NCBI RefSeq assembly: GCF_026212465.1
Contig: NC_080062.1
Coordinates: 346,501-410,500 of the forward strand
Source: Amaranthus tricolor
Taxonomy: Eukaryota; Streptophyta; Magnoliopsida; Caryophyllales; Amaranthaceae
DNA length: 64,000 nucleotides
Direction: 5' to 3'
The translations under genes were made by a program, and so were the position numbers. The first letter of the stretch is position 1. Each line of letters starts with the position of its first letter. Of this stretch, positions 1-12,322 are shown piece after piece. The notes below the pieces were generated by a model. It did not search any database. It worked only from the letters and a program-made list of their open reading frames with translations, and was not told the origin of the DNA.

Positions 1-664
1 ATAAATTATTCATGCTTGTCGAGATAATATTTTAACTCTTAATATCTTTAATTGTTCTTAATTAAAAATTATAAAAAGTTGATTTATAGAGACAAATCAA
101 AAAAGATTTCACATGACTGTGTTTAACTTACTCCCTCCAATTTACTATTAATGTCACATATGCTTTTTAAATATAGTCTTAATTTGTATTTTATTATTAA
201 TGTATAAGTTAAAACATAGTCAAGTGAAGAATCTTGTTTAATTCGTCTCAATGCAAAGATTATTTATATCAACTTTCCATAATTTTTGATTATGCACAAT
301 TAGAGATATTAAGGATTGAACATGTGTATTGGATAGAGTGCATAAAGCAAATGAGACATTAGTAGTTAATTGAAGGGAGTATAAATTAAAAATAAAATAC
401 GAATTAAGAGTGATAAGTAAATAGACTGAATTTTTCCTATAGACATAAGTGAAGAAACAAAGATATTTTCTTGAATATGTTCAAAAGTTACTATTTTGCA
501 AAATTGCTTTCGGAAATTAAGGTAAGTAACTAAGTATAAGTTTAAATAGAAAATTGTGAGTCTGATTCCACCGTTAATGTGAGAATAATATCGACCGAAT
601 AATTTATAAGTAGTTTTATGAATGGTACCCAATCTCCTGAGTCGATCTATGATTTATATCAGAT
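1..664. other. AT-rich intergenic DNA, no gene seen
   Basis: The stretch is AT-rich with stop codons in every frame. The only open frame of note (366-632, minus) has no recognisable domain and reads as chance. The right edge runs into the inverted repeat of the MULE described next. Confidence 0.6.
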
Positions 665-1090
665 GATTAGAGTCGACTCTTTTTATTTTTTTAATAAAAA
701 ATGTAAAGATTTATTAGAAGGACATTATTATTGATCTTCAATCCAAATAAAATTACGATTTTGCCCTTAAATTTAAAATTTATTTAACTAAATCTCACTT
801 AATAATACTATTACCACTTTAAAAACATTATATTTAAAGTTTAAAAGAACGTAATCCCGAACATTTTTATCGCGATCCTATATATATATTGAATTTTCAG
901 TAGCGTCCTTGCATGATATATGAATTCAAACACGGCACTATTTCTCTAAAATCTATCTAAAAACGTTCTTTGATTTTAAACAAGCTGATAGCTGGAATCG
1001 ATTAACTATGGCTAACGAAAGCGACTATGAATCGGATCAGGTACGTACTTAAATCGATCGGAATGGGTGTTTTTTTTTAAAAAAAAAAAA

Positions 1091-1157
1091 CGGAGGAGTC
1101 GCACAAAACGTGCGACCCTCCGTGGTCCACACTCGCACGTTTTGTGCGACTCCTCCG
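1091..1157. repeat. Perfect 25-bp inverted repeat (hairpin) inside MULE intron 1
   Basis: Arms 1091-1115 and 1133-1157 are exact reverse complements (cggaggagtcgcacaaaacg... and its partner), separated by 17 bases. A-tract and T-tract on the outside extend the stem by about seven further A:T pairs. It is GC-rich in an otherwise very AT-rich intron. Confidence 0.92.
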
Positions 1158-1287
1158 TTTTTTTATTTTTATTTTTTATTTATTTATTTTTGATTATTTA
1201 CATTATTATTATGTAAATTATATAATATTTTTTTAGTAATTTATATTATTATTATTTAATATACGTTGTATTAAATTATTTTGTTTT

Positions 1288-1306
1288 GTAATTTATTATT
1301 ATTTTC

Positions 1307-1377
<71 letters not shown>

Positions 1378-1399
1378 GTTATTGTTATTATTATTATTA

Positions 1400-1481
<82 letters not shown>

Positions 1482-1533
1482 TATTATTATTATTAATATA
1501 TTATTAGTATTGTTATTATTATTGTTACTATAT

Positions 1534-1578
<45 letters not shown>

Positions 1579-1606
1579 TATTATTATTATTATTATTATT
1601 ATTAAT
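1288..1606. repeat. (TTA)n microsatellite, ending in a TAA/TTA switch
   Basis: Almost uninterrupted TTA triplets run from about 1288 to 1496. After a short break come TAA triplets (1537-1575) and then TTA again (to 1606), so the right part is itself self-complementary. It lies in intron 1 of the MULE transposase. Confidence 0.95.
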
Positions 1607-3849
1607 TTAAATAATTTATAATTTGTATTAGTAATAATATTATTATTTTCTTATTATTAATTTAAATAATTCATAATTATATATTATTATTATTATTATT
1701 ATTTTCTTATTATTTAAAATTAATTTGTTTTATTATTATTACAATTATTTTATTTTATATTTTTTATTGCTATTATTTTAATATTAATTATTGAAGTAAA
1801 TTATATTTTTTATTTAATATTAATTTGTATTATTATTGTTATTTTAATATTAGTTATTAAAGTAAATTATAATTTTTATTATTTTTATTATTAATGTTTG
1901 TATGTATAATTTTTTAATAACCTAATGTATGGTTTATTTTATATTTTAAATTTGCAGGACTTTGAAAACTTAGGAGACAATGTAGATTACTCTGGTAGAT
2001 TTGTTACGGATAGGAAATTTGATTCCGTAGATGAATTACATAGTTGGGCCGATGAGATAGCAATAACAATTGGTTTTCAATTTACACGTGCTTCTTATAA
2101 ACAAAAAGAAATACATTCTAGAGTTAGTTTATATTTAAGATGTCACCGCTATGGTAATATTAGGGGTGATTTGCATAACCTAGATAATGCTGCCTGACCT
2201 GGTTCTAAAAGTAGAACATGTCGGTGCAAATTTATGATTGTAGCAAGTAGTCGTAAACCAGGAGAAAGACTTTGGACGGTGAGGGTGTGTCCTGGGGAAA
2301 AAGGTAGACATAACCACCGTTTTTTAGTGTACAGAGATGGTCATGTAAGGGCAAATAGGTTGAATGTAGATATTCGGCAGCACATACAACAACTTAGTGC
2401 AACCGGCATGCAACCTGCCTTTATCATGACTTCAATTAGAGAAAAAATTTCTTATTTTTTAACTAGTATGAATCAAATATACATTGTTAGACAGTCAATT
2501 AGAAGAGAAGAGATAGAGGGTAGGACTCCCCTTCAACACTGTCTTTATATGACCATAGAGCATAATTACGTGGTTTGGACAGACTTGGATAGTAAAGGGG
2601 ATTTGAGCAGATTATTAGTTGCAAATCCTACCTAAATCCAAATGATACGTACGTGACCGTATGTTGTGTTGATAGATACAACGTACAAAACAAACAAACA
2701 AAAGTGGCCACTGTGTGAAGTAATCACAACTTCTTGGTTGCGAGATGAGGCGGTCGTTTCATATTCGTGGGTATTACAAGGATTGAGAGATAATTTTTTG
2801 ACACAGCTCAGACTCCTAGGGTCATTGTCACTGATCGAGATGAGGGTTTATCTGCAGGTATTCGTGATGTCTTCCCAGGTAAAAAGGTTTTGTTGATTAA
2901 TTATTGTCGTTCTCTGTATTGAATATGTTTTAATTATGTTCAATGTTGTGTTTAATGTAGATGTGCGGCATTTGTTATGCATATGACATATTGTCAACGA
3001 CACTAAGAACATGGTGGACAAGTTGTGTGGCGGGAAAATAAATCTACAAGGGCAGATATTCAGGAAAAGTAGATGGAACCCCTTGGTTGAAAGTTCTACA
3101 CTCGACGAATTTGAAGAGAGATGGCAATCGATTGTGACTACCTGGTCGGTTAGGAACAGAAAGGCCGTTCGATATTTGGCTGGAACATGGATTCCACTTA
3201 AAGAGAAATTTGTGCGTGCATGGACGAATGACTGTTTACACATGGATAACCAGACTATCAGCAGAGTTGAAAACCAACGCTCGTCTTTCAAGTATAATCT
3301 TGGTAGCGGTAATAGCTCATTTGATACCCTGTTTAAAAGGGCACACGCACAGATAACAAACCAACAAGCCAGGATCCGACAAGTGCTACAGGAATCCATA
3401 AATTCTATTTCAAGGTTGTTGCGACATCATTTCTTTAGACCTTTATATCGCCATGTATCTATGTTTGCCTTGGAGCAGTTGCGGCTTGAGCATAACCGTA
3501 TGTTAGATTTGGGTGATTATGTACTTAACAAATGCGTTTGTGTACTTTAACACACCCATGGATTGCCGTGTGCTTGTTATTTATATCTGTCGATCGATTC
3601 ACAAGGTGCTTTGTATTTGGATGACATTCATCCATTCTGGAGTACTTTGACGTACACAAAGGTAGGAGATGACACCAACGAAGGAGTACGACACACAAAC
3701 GTCGATGACAAAGAGTACTTTCAATCATTGGTCGATGAAGTCTTAAAAGCTGATCCGGCTGTTGTACGACGCTTGTCTCAGGTACTTGAACATGAATTAT
3801 ACCCTGGAAAGTACTCATAAATAATATTTAAAAGGAAAATAAAAATTTG

Positions 3850-4461
<612 letters not shown>

Positions 4462-4512
4462 TAAGTATATTATTTCAAAAAATAAAATTTTAAAAAAATA
4501 AATAAAAATTTG

Positions 4513-4532
4513 GTGAGTCGCACGCGACTCAC
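4513..4532. repeat. 9-bp perfect hairpin near the MULE 3' TIR
   Basis: gtgagtcgc and gcgactcac flank a 2-base loop. The core gagtcgca is shared with the larger hairpin at 1091-1157, so the two look like counterparts near opposite ends of the element. Confidence 0.85.
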
Positions 4533-4780
4533 TTTTTTTTTCCTTTTTTTTTAATTTTAAATAATACGATTCGAATAAAAATTACCTCGATTTTTTTGTT
4601 TGCGGATTGAATTCCTTAGCTTTTACTCTAAAAATTTTATATTGTAATTTTGTTTTTGAAGTGTGACAAAGGTATTATTTAGTGAGATTAGATTATATGT
4701 AAGAAATTTTAAATTCAGAGGCAAAATTATAATTTCATTAAAAGGGTGATAATAAAATAAAAAGACTAGCCATGTTTAAG

Positions 4781-5906
4781 ACTTTTGTTACTATAAAGCA
4801 TTTGGGTCAAAAGTTTTGTGCATACTGAAAGACAACTTTAAACATGGACATGTGGCAAAATCGAAGACAACATCATTCTCAAGGTGGTCCATGGGCTAAT
4901 TAGTTGGGGAAAGAGCCCTCGTGTTGGCCGGTTAACTTTAAAAACAACATTATTTTTGGGAACCTTGATTTTTACAAATTCAATGCAATACTCACTTGCC
5001 ATGTTTCTCAAGCTCTCATTTTGATGCTAATATGATTCTCTTCTTTTGGGGAAACTAGCAACTCTTGCTACTATTACCGCTAATTCTTCCATCCATCAAT
5101 AATATTTTATATTATATATTTGACAGAGATGAGAAAAAACTAGGTGATAATCGAATTTAAGACTTTGCTCGCAGAAAATAATATTTGCTTCAACTAATAC
5201 ATGATCTGATTCTCACCCATAAATCATAAATTTTTATTACATGGTGGCGATGAGCTAGGGAATAATCGAATCCAAAACCTTATCTGGAGAAAATTAAACA
5301 TACACGTTCTAATAAAGACAAAACTCGATTCATAACTAGAATCATATTTTGACTAGAATGTTTATTTTACAACCAATTGCGAAAAAAATATACAATTGCT
5401 TATGCCTCTATGCTTTTCAATTTGTTACACTGATAATTTACTTGTGATTTTTTAATTATAATTGTAATTTTTAATTATAAATTTAAGAAAATAAAAAGGC
5501 CGAAAGAGTATCATTGTAATAAGAATTTGACTGGATCAAAATATATTGAATATTGTGCTCATATTGGTTTTATGTAATTTAAATTCATTTTAAAATCAGA
5601 TTAGAGTTGGATTTAATTACAATTCTGTAAAAAATAATATTTATAGTAAAAAATAATACGTGCAATGCATAAGTATACCTAGTTTGTGAACTAATATCAA
5701 GTATGCATGTACAATTATTAAAGATTTTTTTTGAAGCAAAAGGTCTCATCATCATCATACCCGGTATATGTTGTCCATAGAAAAATCATGAGTAGGATTT
5801 GGGGAGGAAAGGACGGCAGTAACTCATACCCAGAAAGAAAAGCGCGACGAAAAAGTCCCTCGAGGAAAAACAAGAAAAGTTCCTACTACGAAAAAGCCAC
5901 CTCCAC

Positions 5907-5944
<38 letters not shown>

Positions 5945-5972
5945 TGAGAAAAAGCCAAAGAACAACAACAAC

Positions 5973-6015
<43 letters not shown>

Positions 6016-6599
6016 CAAAAGGTCTTTTGTTCAAAAAAAAAGGGTCTAATATGTATAAACAATTGCAGCTTTAAATGGAATCAATCTCTGACTTAAAATC
6101 AAGCATTGACCTTGTGAAACTTATCATTGAATTTAATTGGAAAATCGAATCTTATCTTAACTGGAGTAACTATCACTCTCTTCAAATAATATATGAGTTT
6201 AATTCTCATCTAATATTTCTTATTTTTCGGGTTCATATATTGTAATAGAAAAATAAAATTAACTCTTGGTTAATTGATCAAATAAATATCACATGTATAA
6301 CAGGCTAACAACCCTAAATCTGCATTGTCACTGATTAATTAGTTGAATATAAGAGTATATATAGCATGCCTGTTTCTTTTTGTTTGGGGGGTTCTTTTTT
6401 TGGGGTTAGACATGGATCAAAAATATATAAAAATTTTTAGGTATTATTTATTTTACGGTTATTGACAGTCTTAAGCTAAAAAAAATACTTAAATTAAAGT
6501 CAAAATAATGTAAACTAATACTTAAAACTCTTTTGCATGCCCACTTTCACTCTTGAAATTAGTTGAGTCACCCCGGCCAGTAGTGGAATATAATCTTAA
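4781..6599. other. Intergenic DNA with a (TAA)n tract, no gene seen
   Basis: No gene is supported. A TAA microsatellite split by a short unique patch lies at about 5909-6013; the open frames across it come from the repeat. The remainder is AT-rich unique sequence. Confidence 0.6.
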
Positions 6600-6958
6600 T
6601 TTTTCCGCTGGTTTGAGCTTGTTTAATAAATCACTTTTAAGTTAATTTTTTGATTGACTTTTAATTTGATAATTGGTCCAAAATTTTAAAAAATTTGATG
6701 AACGGCTTTCAACCAGCTAAAAAATGACTTTTAAACTAAATAAAATGCAAAGTTTGTTAGCGTTTTTTAAATGACTTTTAACTTGTTGGACCACTTTTCC
6801 TCTAATAAAACACCAACAACTAATATTTAATTGTATCAAACATCTTCATAGCAGTCGACTTATTAGTTAGCTTAAAAGCCAACAAAAATAGTTAACGCTT
6901 TCAGTTGGTCAAACAACCCAACTAAAAAAGTCAACTGTTAGCCACCATTTGCCCCTAA
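6600..6958. mobile_element. Possible hAT-type MITE fragment
   Basis: The stretch carries paired 'gactttta'/'aagtcaac' and 'ttggtc/gacc' patches that could fold, and ends with 'accatttgcccctaag', resembling the outer end of common plant hAT MITEs. A matching left terminus and target duplication were not found, so this is tentative. Confidence 0.3.
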
Positions 6959-7034
6959 GATCAAAGTATATTCTATTAACTAAGCCATAGGTCTTTGGAA
7001 CCCTAGCTTTGACTTAAGTCTCTTCAACCAGCTC

Positions 7035-7043
7035 TATAAATAG
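7035..7043 (+). promoter_or_regulatory. TATA box of the peptide gene
   Basis: TATAAATAG stands 66 bp upstream of the ATG at 7109, a normal spacing for a short plant 5' leader. Confidence 0.65.
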
Positions 7044-7108
7044 TAACTCAAAGTTTTTGATTATTCTTCTTTTGTATACCATATTTAGAAAAATTGAGCA
7101 AAAAGAAT

Positions 7109-10100
7109 ATGAGAAAGATGATCTCCTTAAGATTAACAAGCTTCATATTGGTTGTTTGTCTTCTTGTACATGCTCTAAATAACTCCTTAGCTCATGCTCA
7201 ACAAGGTATATTCATTTTTATGTATATATATCTCTTACTTTGTAGATAGTTAACCTTAACTTTTCTTGTGTATTAGGTTTAGTAATGGTTTACTCTTTAC
7301 TTTTTTATGTAGCCAAAGTAGAAATTATCAAATCAAGAAAAAATCATGCTTTTGCAATAAAGGTAAGGCTTGTCTTTATTTTCTTTACATGTTTTTAACC
7401 ATCCTACTTACACTTTTGTAAATTAAAATTGATTATTTTTTATGATTCAAAATGTAATTAATTAATCTATACATTATATTGAATGGTAATTCTACTTCTT
7501 ATTTATTTCCAATTAAGAGTTATGAACTTATGATATATGTAGTCCTAATAATTACGTATAAGCATTAATTACATCATCAATACGCATTATGTTGAAAATT
7601 TATATCTAGATAATACGCTATTAGTTCAATTAATGTGATAACGAACCTTTTAATTTCAAACAACCGTTTTTCTTCTTTATTTTTCGTTATCTTCTAATAC
7701 CACCTTGTAATGGATGGAAATGAAGTTTGTGCAAAAAAATACGCTTAGTGTAGAACATGCATGAAAATAAATATCGTCAAATAGTTTTTTTTAGCTAAAT
7801 TAGCTTAAATTTTCATTACTATTATCATCATTTAACATCAGCAACTAAACGGGTTGTAAGAGTTTTAAATATTATTTTCTAGCTATTAATTAAATAGCAC
7901 CAATAATAATCATAATCACTTTATTTACTCATAGATGAAGGTTTTGTAGGAAATTGGAAACAATAATCCAATTGCAAAGGCAACTTTGGCAGGAAGAAAA
8001 ATGGTTTCTACACAAAAGGGTCAAAAATTTGATGATCTAAGGTGGATAAACAACCCAAATGAAGCTCTTTCAGGTGCTCCTAAACTTATTATTACAAATT
8101 GTTTTACCTATATGAAGTAAAATAAAGTTTTTAGTACTACTGATTATCATGGTCTACGATCATACCTTTAATAGAGAATCAACTTTTATTTCAGTTGCAG
8201 AGAAGTACCACTGTTAAAGAAAAATTATGGGTTCGATTCTTCCGACATCCACCTTCTTTCGGCCTACCCTGTCATCAAACAAAATTAAAAATAAATTTAT
8301 TAGTCCTATATATAATGGTTGTATAATAGATTGATCGATCTAGCTAGGTATCATAAATACGCTAGTTGTGTGTCTAATTAGCTATATATTGTGATTAAAA
8401 AGTTCTCACGTAAAAATTAAAATGTAATCAAATTCAAAGAAACAGAAACGTAATTAATAAAGAAATTAATGATTTTTCATATTCATTTTAATTTCATGAT
8501 ACTATTGTCTATAAATTAGTTTTACAATGCAGGAAATGATAATGAGAGGAATGTCTTGAAGACTCCTAATTCTATGGTATCACTTGATGTTTCACTTAAT
8601 AAGGTATATTATTTCTCTATCAAATAAACACTAGTTCTATATATTTGAGAGTGTAGTAGCTGCAATCAATGCCATTTTCTTGTCACAAGCATAAGAGAAA
8701 ATATATGTTAGTGCCAAAAACGCAACTTAGCACGTAATTTCAAGCGTATGACTATTTTTTTGGATTCTAACCATTTCAACACAATAATATATACCAAATA
8801 TTGTTGTATGCCAAGTTTTGTGCCAAACAAGCCAAGCTTGAACCACTTTATGCGAGAAAATGCAAAAAACGCTTAAAAAACCTAAAAAACGCAACTTAGC
8901 ACGTAATTTCAAGCATATGACTATCGTTTTTGGTTCTAACCATTTCAACACAATAATATATACCAAATAGTATTATGTGCCAAGTTTCGTGCCAAATAAA
9001 CCAAGTTTGAACCACTTTATGCGAGAAAATGCCAAAAACGATTAAAAAACCTCAAAAACGCAACTTAGCTCGTAATTTCAAGCATATGACTATTGTTTTT
9101 GATTCTAACCATTTCAACACAATAATATATACCAAATAGTGTTGTGTGTCAAGTTTTGTGCCAAACAAACCAAGTTTGAATCACTTTAGGCGAGAAAGTG
9201 CCAAAAACGCTTAAAAAACCTCAAAAACGTAACTTAGCACGTAATTTCAAGCATATGACTATTGTTTTCGATTTTAACTATTTAAACACAATAATATATA
9301 CCACATAGTGTTGTGTGCCAAGTTTTGTGCCAAACAAACCAAGTTTGAACCACTTTATGTGAAAAAGTGCCAAAAACGCTTTACAAACCTTAAAAACGTA
9401 ACTTACCATGTAATATCAAGCATATGACTATTGTTTTCGATTGTAACCATTTCAACACAATAATATATACCAAACAGTGTTGTGTGTTAAGTTTCATGCA
9501 AAACAAACCAAGTTTGAACTATTTTATACGAGAAAGTGTCAAAAACGCTTTAAAAACCCTATTTAACCTTCATATTATTTATTTTATTCAAATTATGAAT
9601 ATTTTAATTAATTAACAAACTACATACATAAGTAAACTATTGTGATTATTCATACATAAGTAAACTACATATACATAATTAATTAAACTACATACATATA
9701 CATAAGTAAACTACATACATAATTAATTAACAAACTACATGAATAAGTAAACAAAATACACATATCAAATAATTAACAAACCAAATATAACAACTTGAAA
9801 AGAACGTAAAACTTAAAATTAAACAACTTAAAGAACTTAGATTAAGAACTTGAAGAACTTAAAAAAATGTAAAGCTTAAAAAATAATCAACAAACTAATT
9901 ATAACATCAAATATATAAACACATAAAAATATCAAACAAAATTAAAATAAAAATTATATTTTGAATTTTTGTGGGTTTTGGGTTATGTAACCTATACAAT
10001 GTAAAATAAAATCAAATTAGTATAAAAAAACTAAGCCCATGAAGCTTGAACAACTTAAAATAAGCTTTAAAAAATTATACCTTGAAGAAAAACAAGAAGT

Positions 10101-11049
10101 ATCCCAAATTTCGTGGGTTTGAGAACTTGAAGAAGACAACAATGAGAGATTTTTCGTGGGTTGAACAAGAACTTGAAGAAACAGCAGTATGCGAAGATGA
10201 TGAATAATGCATATTTCAGTACAATTGAAAAAGACAATGGGAGATTTTTCGTGTGGGTTTTGGGAGGGCTTTTGAAGAATACAACAGTAGGTTTTGTGCA
10301 ATGGAACGTTGAAAGACGGGTTTAATTTTTTTAGAAAGGATTATTTGCTGCAGGTTAGGCTGAAACGCAGTATAAAAGAGAGTATTTGCTGCGGGCTTTA
10401 CAAAACCGCAGTATATAATCAAATTTTTAATTTTTTTAAAATGCCTTATTTGCTGCGGGCTTATGAAAACCGCAGTATATAATCAATTTTCAATTTTCAA
10501 TTTCAGTATAAAGGTCTTATTTGCTGCGGGCTTATGAAAAACCGCAGCATTTTTATTTTGCCTAATTCTTTTTTCTATTTAATGTTGCGTTTAATTAAAG
10601 CCGCAATAAATAACACGTAGCAGATACGTTTTTTTTTCCACTAGTGTCAATAGTTTAAATTTAATAAACAACGTAAATATTAATTTTGATATACAAAAGA
10701 TAACTTTTAATATTAAATTTTAACTCAAACTGATGGTCGGTTGAAACCTCATGATTGAATTTATCCTCTATTAGATCATTAAATTCTAAGCATAATAGCA
10801 TTTTAATTCTTGGCTCAGGTGGAGATCAAGGCATTTTTTAATTCAAGAAACTCAAAGCCAACATTCAGCAACTCCATCAAGGAAAAGATAACTCAAGATT
10901 ATGAGTCAAGAGCTAGAAAAGATAATGAGTCAAATAGACTTTTAGAAGCTTCTAAAGAGATTATGAAGCTAATGGATAGAGATTATGGAGGAAGGAAGCC
11001 CCCTATTAAGCGAAGGTCACCCATTAACAACCATAATACCAAACATTAA
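7109..11049 (+). CDS. RGF/GOLVEN/CLEL-like secreted peptide precursor, 190 aa, five exons
   Basis: Join 7109-7205, 7313-7362, 7950-8073, 8533-8603, 10819-11049. All junctions are GT-AG and the phases agree (1, 0, 1, 0). Residues 1-30 form a signal peptide: basic start, hydrophobic core FILVVCLLV, then LAHAQQ. The middle is hydrophilic and variable. The C-terminus reads LLEASKEIMKLMDRDYGGRK followed by PPIKRRSPINNH. This fits the RGF/GLV/CLEL family: a conserved (I/M)-x-x-(L/M)-M-x-x-DY block, where the Asp before Tyr is the tyrosylprotein sulfotransferase site, then a basic PPI...N core. By family analogy the precursor is secreted and processed, and the sulfated peptide signals through RGI/RGFR receptor kinases in root meristem maintenance and gravitropism. 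Oddities are an apparently doubled core (RKPPI then RRSPINN) and a transposon-filled fourth intron. The family call is by motif; the mature peptide ends are not determined. Confidence 0.75.
8721..9562. repeat. Five tandem copies of a 169-bp repeat
   Basis: Copies begin with cg(c/t)aacttagcacgtaattt at 8721, 8890, 9059, 9228 and 9397, a constant 169-bp step. Each continues with 'caagcatatgactat', 'ccatttcaacacaataata' and 'ccaagttt(t)gtgccaaa'. The copies differ by scattered substitutions; the fifth is most diverged. Confidence 0.93.
9590..9775. repeat. Degenerate 'actacatacataagtaa' minisatellite
   Basis: The motif taaactacatacata and close variants recur about eight times with irregular spacing directly after the 169-bp array. 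Confidence 0.65.
10345..10612. repeat. CACTA subterminal hairpin repeats
   Basis: Five units of the form 'tttgctgcggg-ctt-...-aaccgcagta' lie near 10345, 10385, 10447, 10519 and 10583. Each is self-complementary (gctgcgg/ccgcag). Such arrays next to a CACTAGTG end are typical transposase-binding subterminal repeats. Confidence 0.8.
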
Positions 11050-11420
11050 AACAAAAACTACTTATATTATAGGGTAGGCTGAGAGAAGGATAGATTTAGT
11101 GAGACTCAAATTTTTAACTTTTTCTAAGAAGTGATACTTATTTTTCAACTGAAACAATACTGATTCTCACACAATTTTGTACTATTAAGATAAATAAGGA
11201 AGCCTTAATTCTCATTGGGTATAGTACTATATTTGCTGGCCTTTTAATATGGACAATTGTTTCTAGGTTAATGTTTTAAACTTGTACTCTATAGAAAGAG
11301 AATAATGTAGGTCATATAATGTTACATGACAAATAGGGGTACAATTTTTGTATAATATGTAAGTACGTTTAAGCTTAATATACCTCTATTTTAGATAATG
11401 TATGTTACTATGTTCACATC

Positions 11421-11488
11421 GTTAGAATATATAATATATTTTGGGACCTCAATTATAAGTTTAAGCTTTTGGTTGAGTTGACTCTAAC
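11421..11488. mobile_element. Short MITE, member 1 of a three-copy family
   Basis: It starts gttagaatatataatatatt and ends 'gactctaac'. It includes 'ttgggacctcaa' and 'aagtttaagctttt', shared with the copies at 52906-53024 and 60858-60938. Confidence 0.6.
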
Positions 11489-11778
11489 ACACATACATCC
11501 CAAATTAATAGTAAATTACTCCTATGTTCGCCTACTAACTTTTAACTATCAACCGTTTGTCAAAATCACCCTATTGACTTTAACAACATTGATACATATA
11601 AACTATTTAGTGTGCATATCAAGTCCAACATTGAAAAAAAAATGTTAGACATTAACATATAAATGATCTAACTTCAAATTAGTGTGAAACCTTTTAAAAA
11701 TTAAGGTGCCCAAAAACAAATTCGCGCAGACTCGATAAAAGCAAAGAATATTATACTAATGTGGGTCATTCACAGTTG

Positions 11779-11781
<3 letters not shown>

Positions 11782-11853
<72 letters not shown>
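11782..11853. repeat. (TA)n microsatellite, 36 units
   Basis: Uninterrupted alternating TA runs for about 72 bp. Confidence 0.97.
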
Positions 11854-11856
<3 letters not shown>

Positions 11857-12322
11857 CAAACATATATTTATACGTGATCTTGATAGATTCGTTAAATGGT
11901 GTGAAAATGGATAATTATAACAATCAAACAAGAAAAGAAATCAAGAATTAAAAGACACATTAAAAATTGGACTAACTCAAAGACTAATATGTCAATGTTG
12001 TAGGGCAAGGGAAATTCGATTATAGTTCGAATCATTTTATTTAAAAACCTATAAATATCAAATTGCATAAAATAACATATAAAATAAAAAACTAATAATT
12101 AAATTAGTTCTATACATTCAAAAATAAATGTTTGATCCATCCGGTAAACTATGATGGATTCAACCCGGGGCAGTAACTACATTGTTTGACAATCAATGAA
12201 ATGTTATATCGAAATGACCCTTATATCTCGATGTTAAATGGTCGTTTGAAACTGGTGCTCAAAACGTTGTCGTTTCAAGCTGGGAGTTTTAGATATCTCT
12301 TATAACTTGTAAGAGGTAGTCT

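Larger units (their letters stand above)
1008..3820 (+). pseudogene. MULE transposase, FAR1-related type, broken
   Basis: Exon 1 (1008-1040, MANESDYESDQ) splices at CAG|GTACGT to an acceptor at 1956-1957, giving DFENLGD in phase 0. A second intron is 2879-2960. Family-typical blocks follow in order: a zinc-binding N-terminal part with GKHNH-like 'GRHNHRFLVYRDGH', 'EHNYVVWTDLD', the transposase core (first Asp in LIDTTYKTNK near 2666, second Asp in VIVTDRDEG near 2836), then 'SRVENQ', 'NQQARIRQ' and a SWIM-like CVC...THGLPCAC. In-frame stops occur at 2195 (TGA), 2633 (TAA), 2654 (TGA), 2984 (TGA, replacing the Trp of the family's C-x-W-H motif) and 3548 (TAA), and one frameshift lies near 2800. 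It cannot make an active enzyme. The family call rests on remembered motifs, not a search. Confidence 0.8.
8629..10646. mobile_element. Non-autonomous CACTA-like element in intron 4 of the peptide gene
   Basis: The right end is ...ccACTAGTG at 10646, whose reverse complement starts CACTAGTGG followed by an A-run, a standard CACTA terminus. Inside it are several short 'gctgcgg...ccgcag' subterminal hairpins. The proposed left end, CACTAGT at 8629, matches for seven bases. The 3-bp flanks (aaa / tca) do not match, so the left edge is uncertain. No transposase is present. Confidence 0.55.
11050..12322. other. 3' flank of the peptide gene and intergenic DNA
   Basis: No gene is seen. It holds a MITE fragment (11421-11488) and a TA microsatellite (11782-11853); the rest is AT-rich unique sequence. 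Confidence 0.6.

Noticed and set aside
1281..1496. Poly-tyrosine open frame over the TTA tract
   Set aside because: It is a translation of a microsatellite, as are the Leu/Tyr/Ile frames over 3778-4339 and 5731-6096; no codon variation or start context supports a protein.
2848..3399. 183-codon minus-strand frame
   Set aside because: It is the antisense shadow of the MULE transposase, whose plus-strand frame carries the recognisable family motifs.
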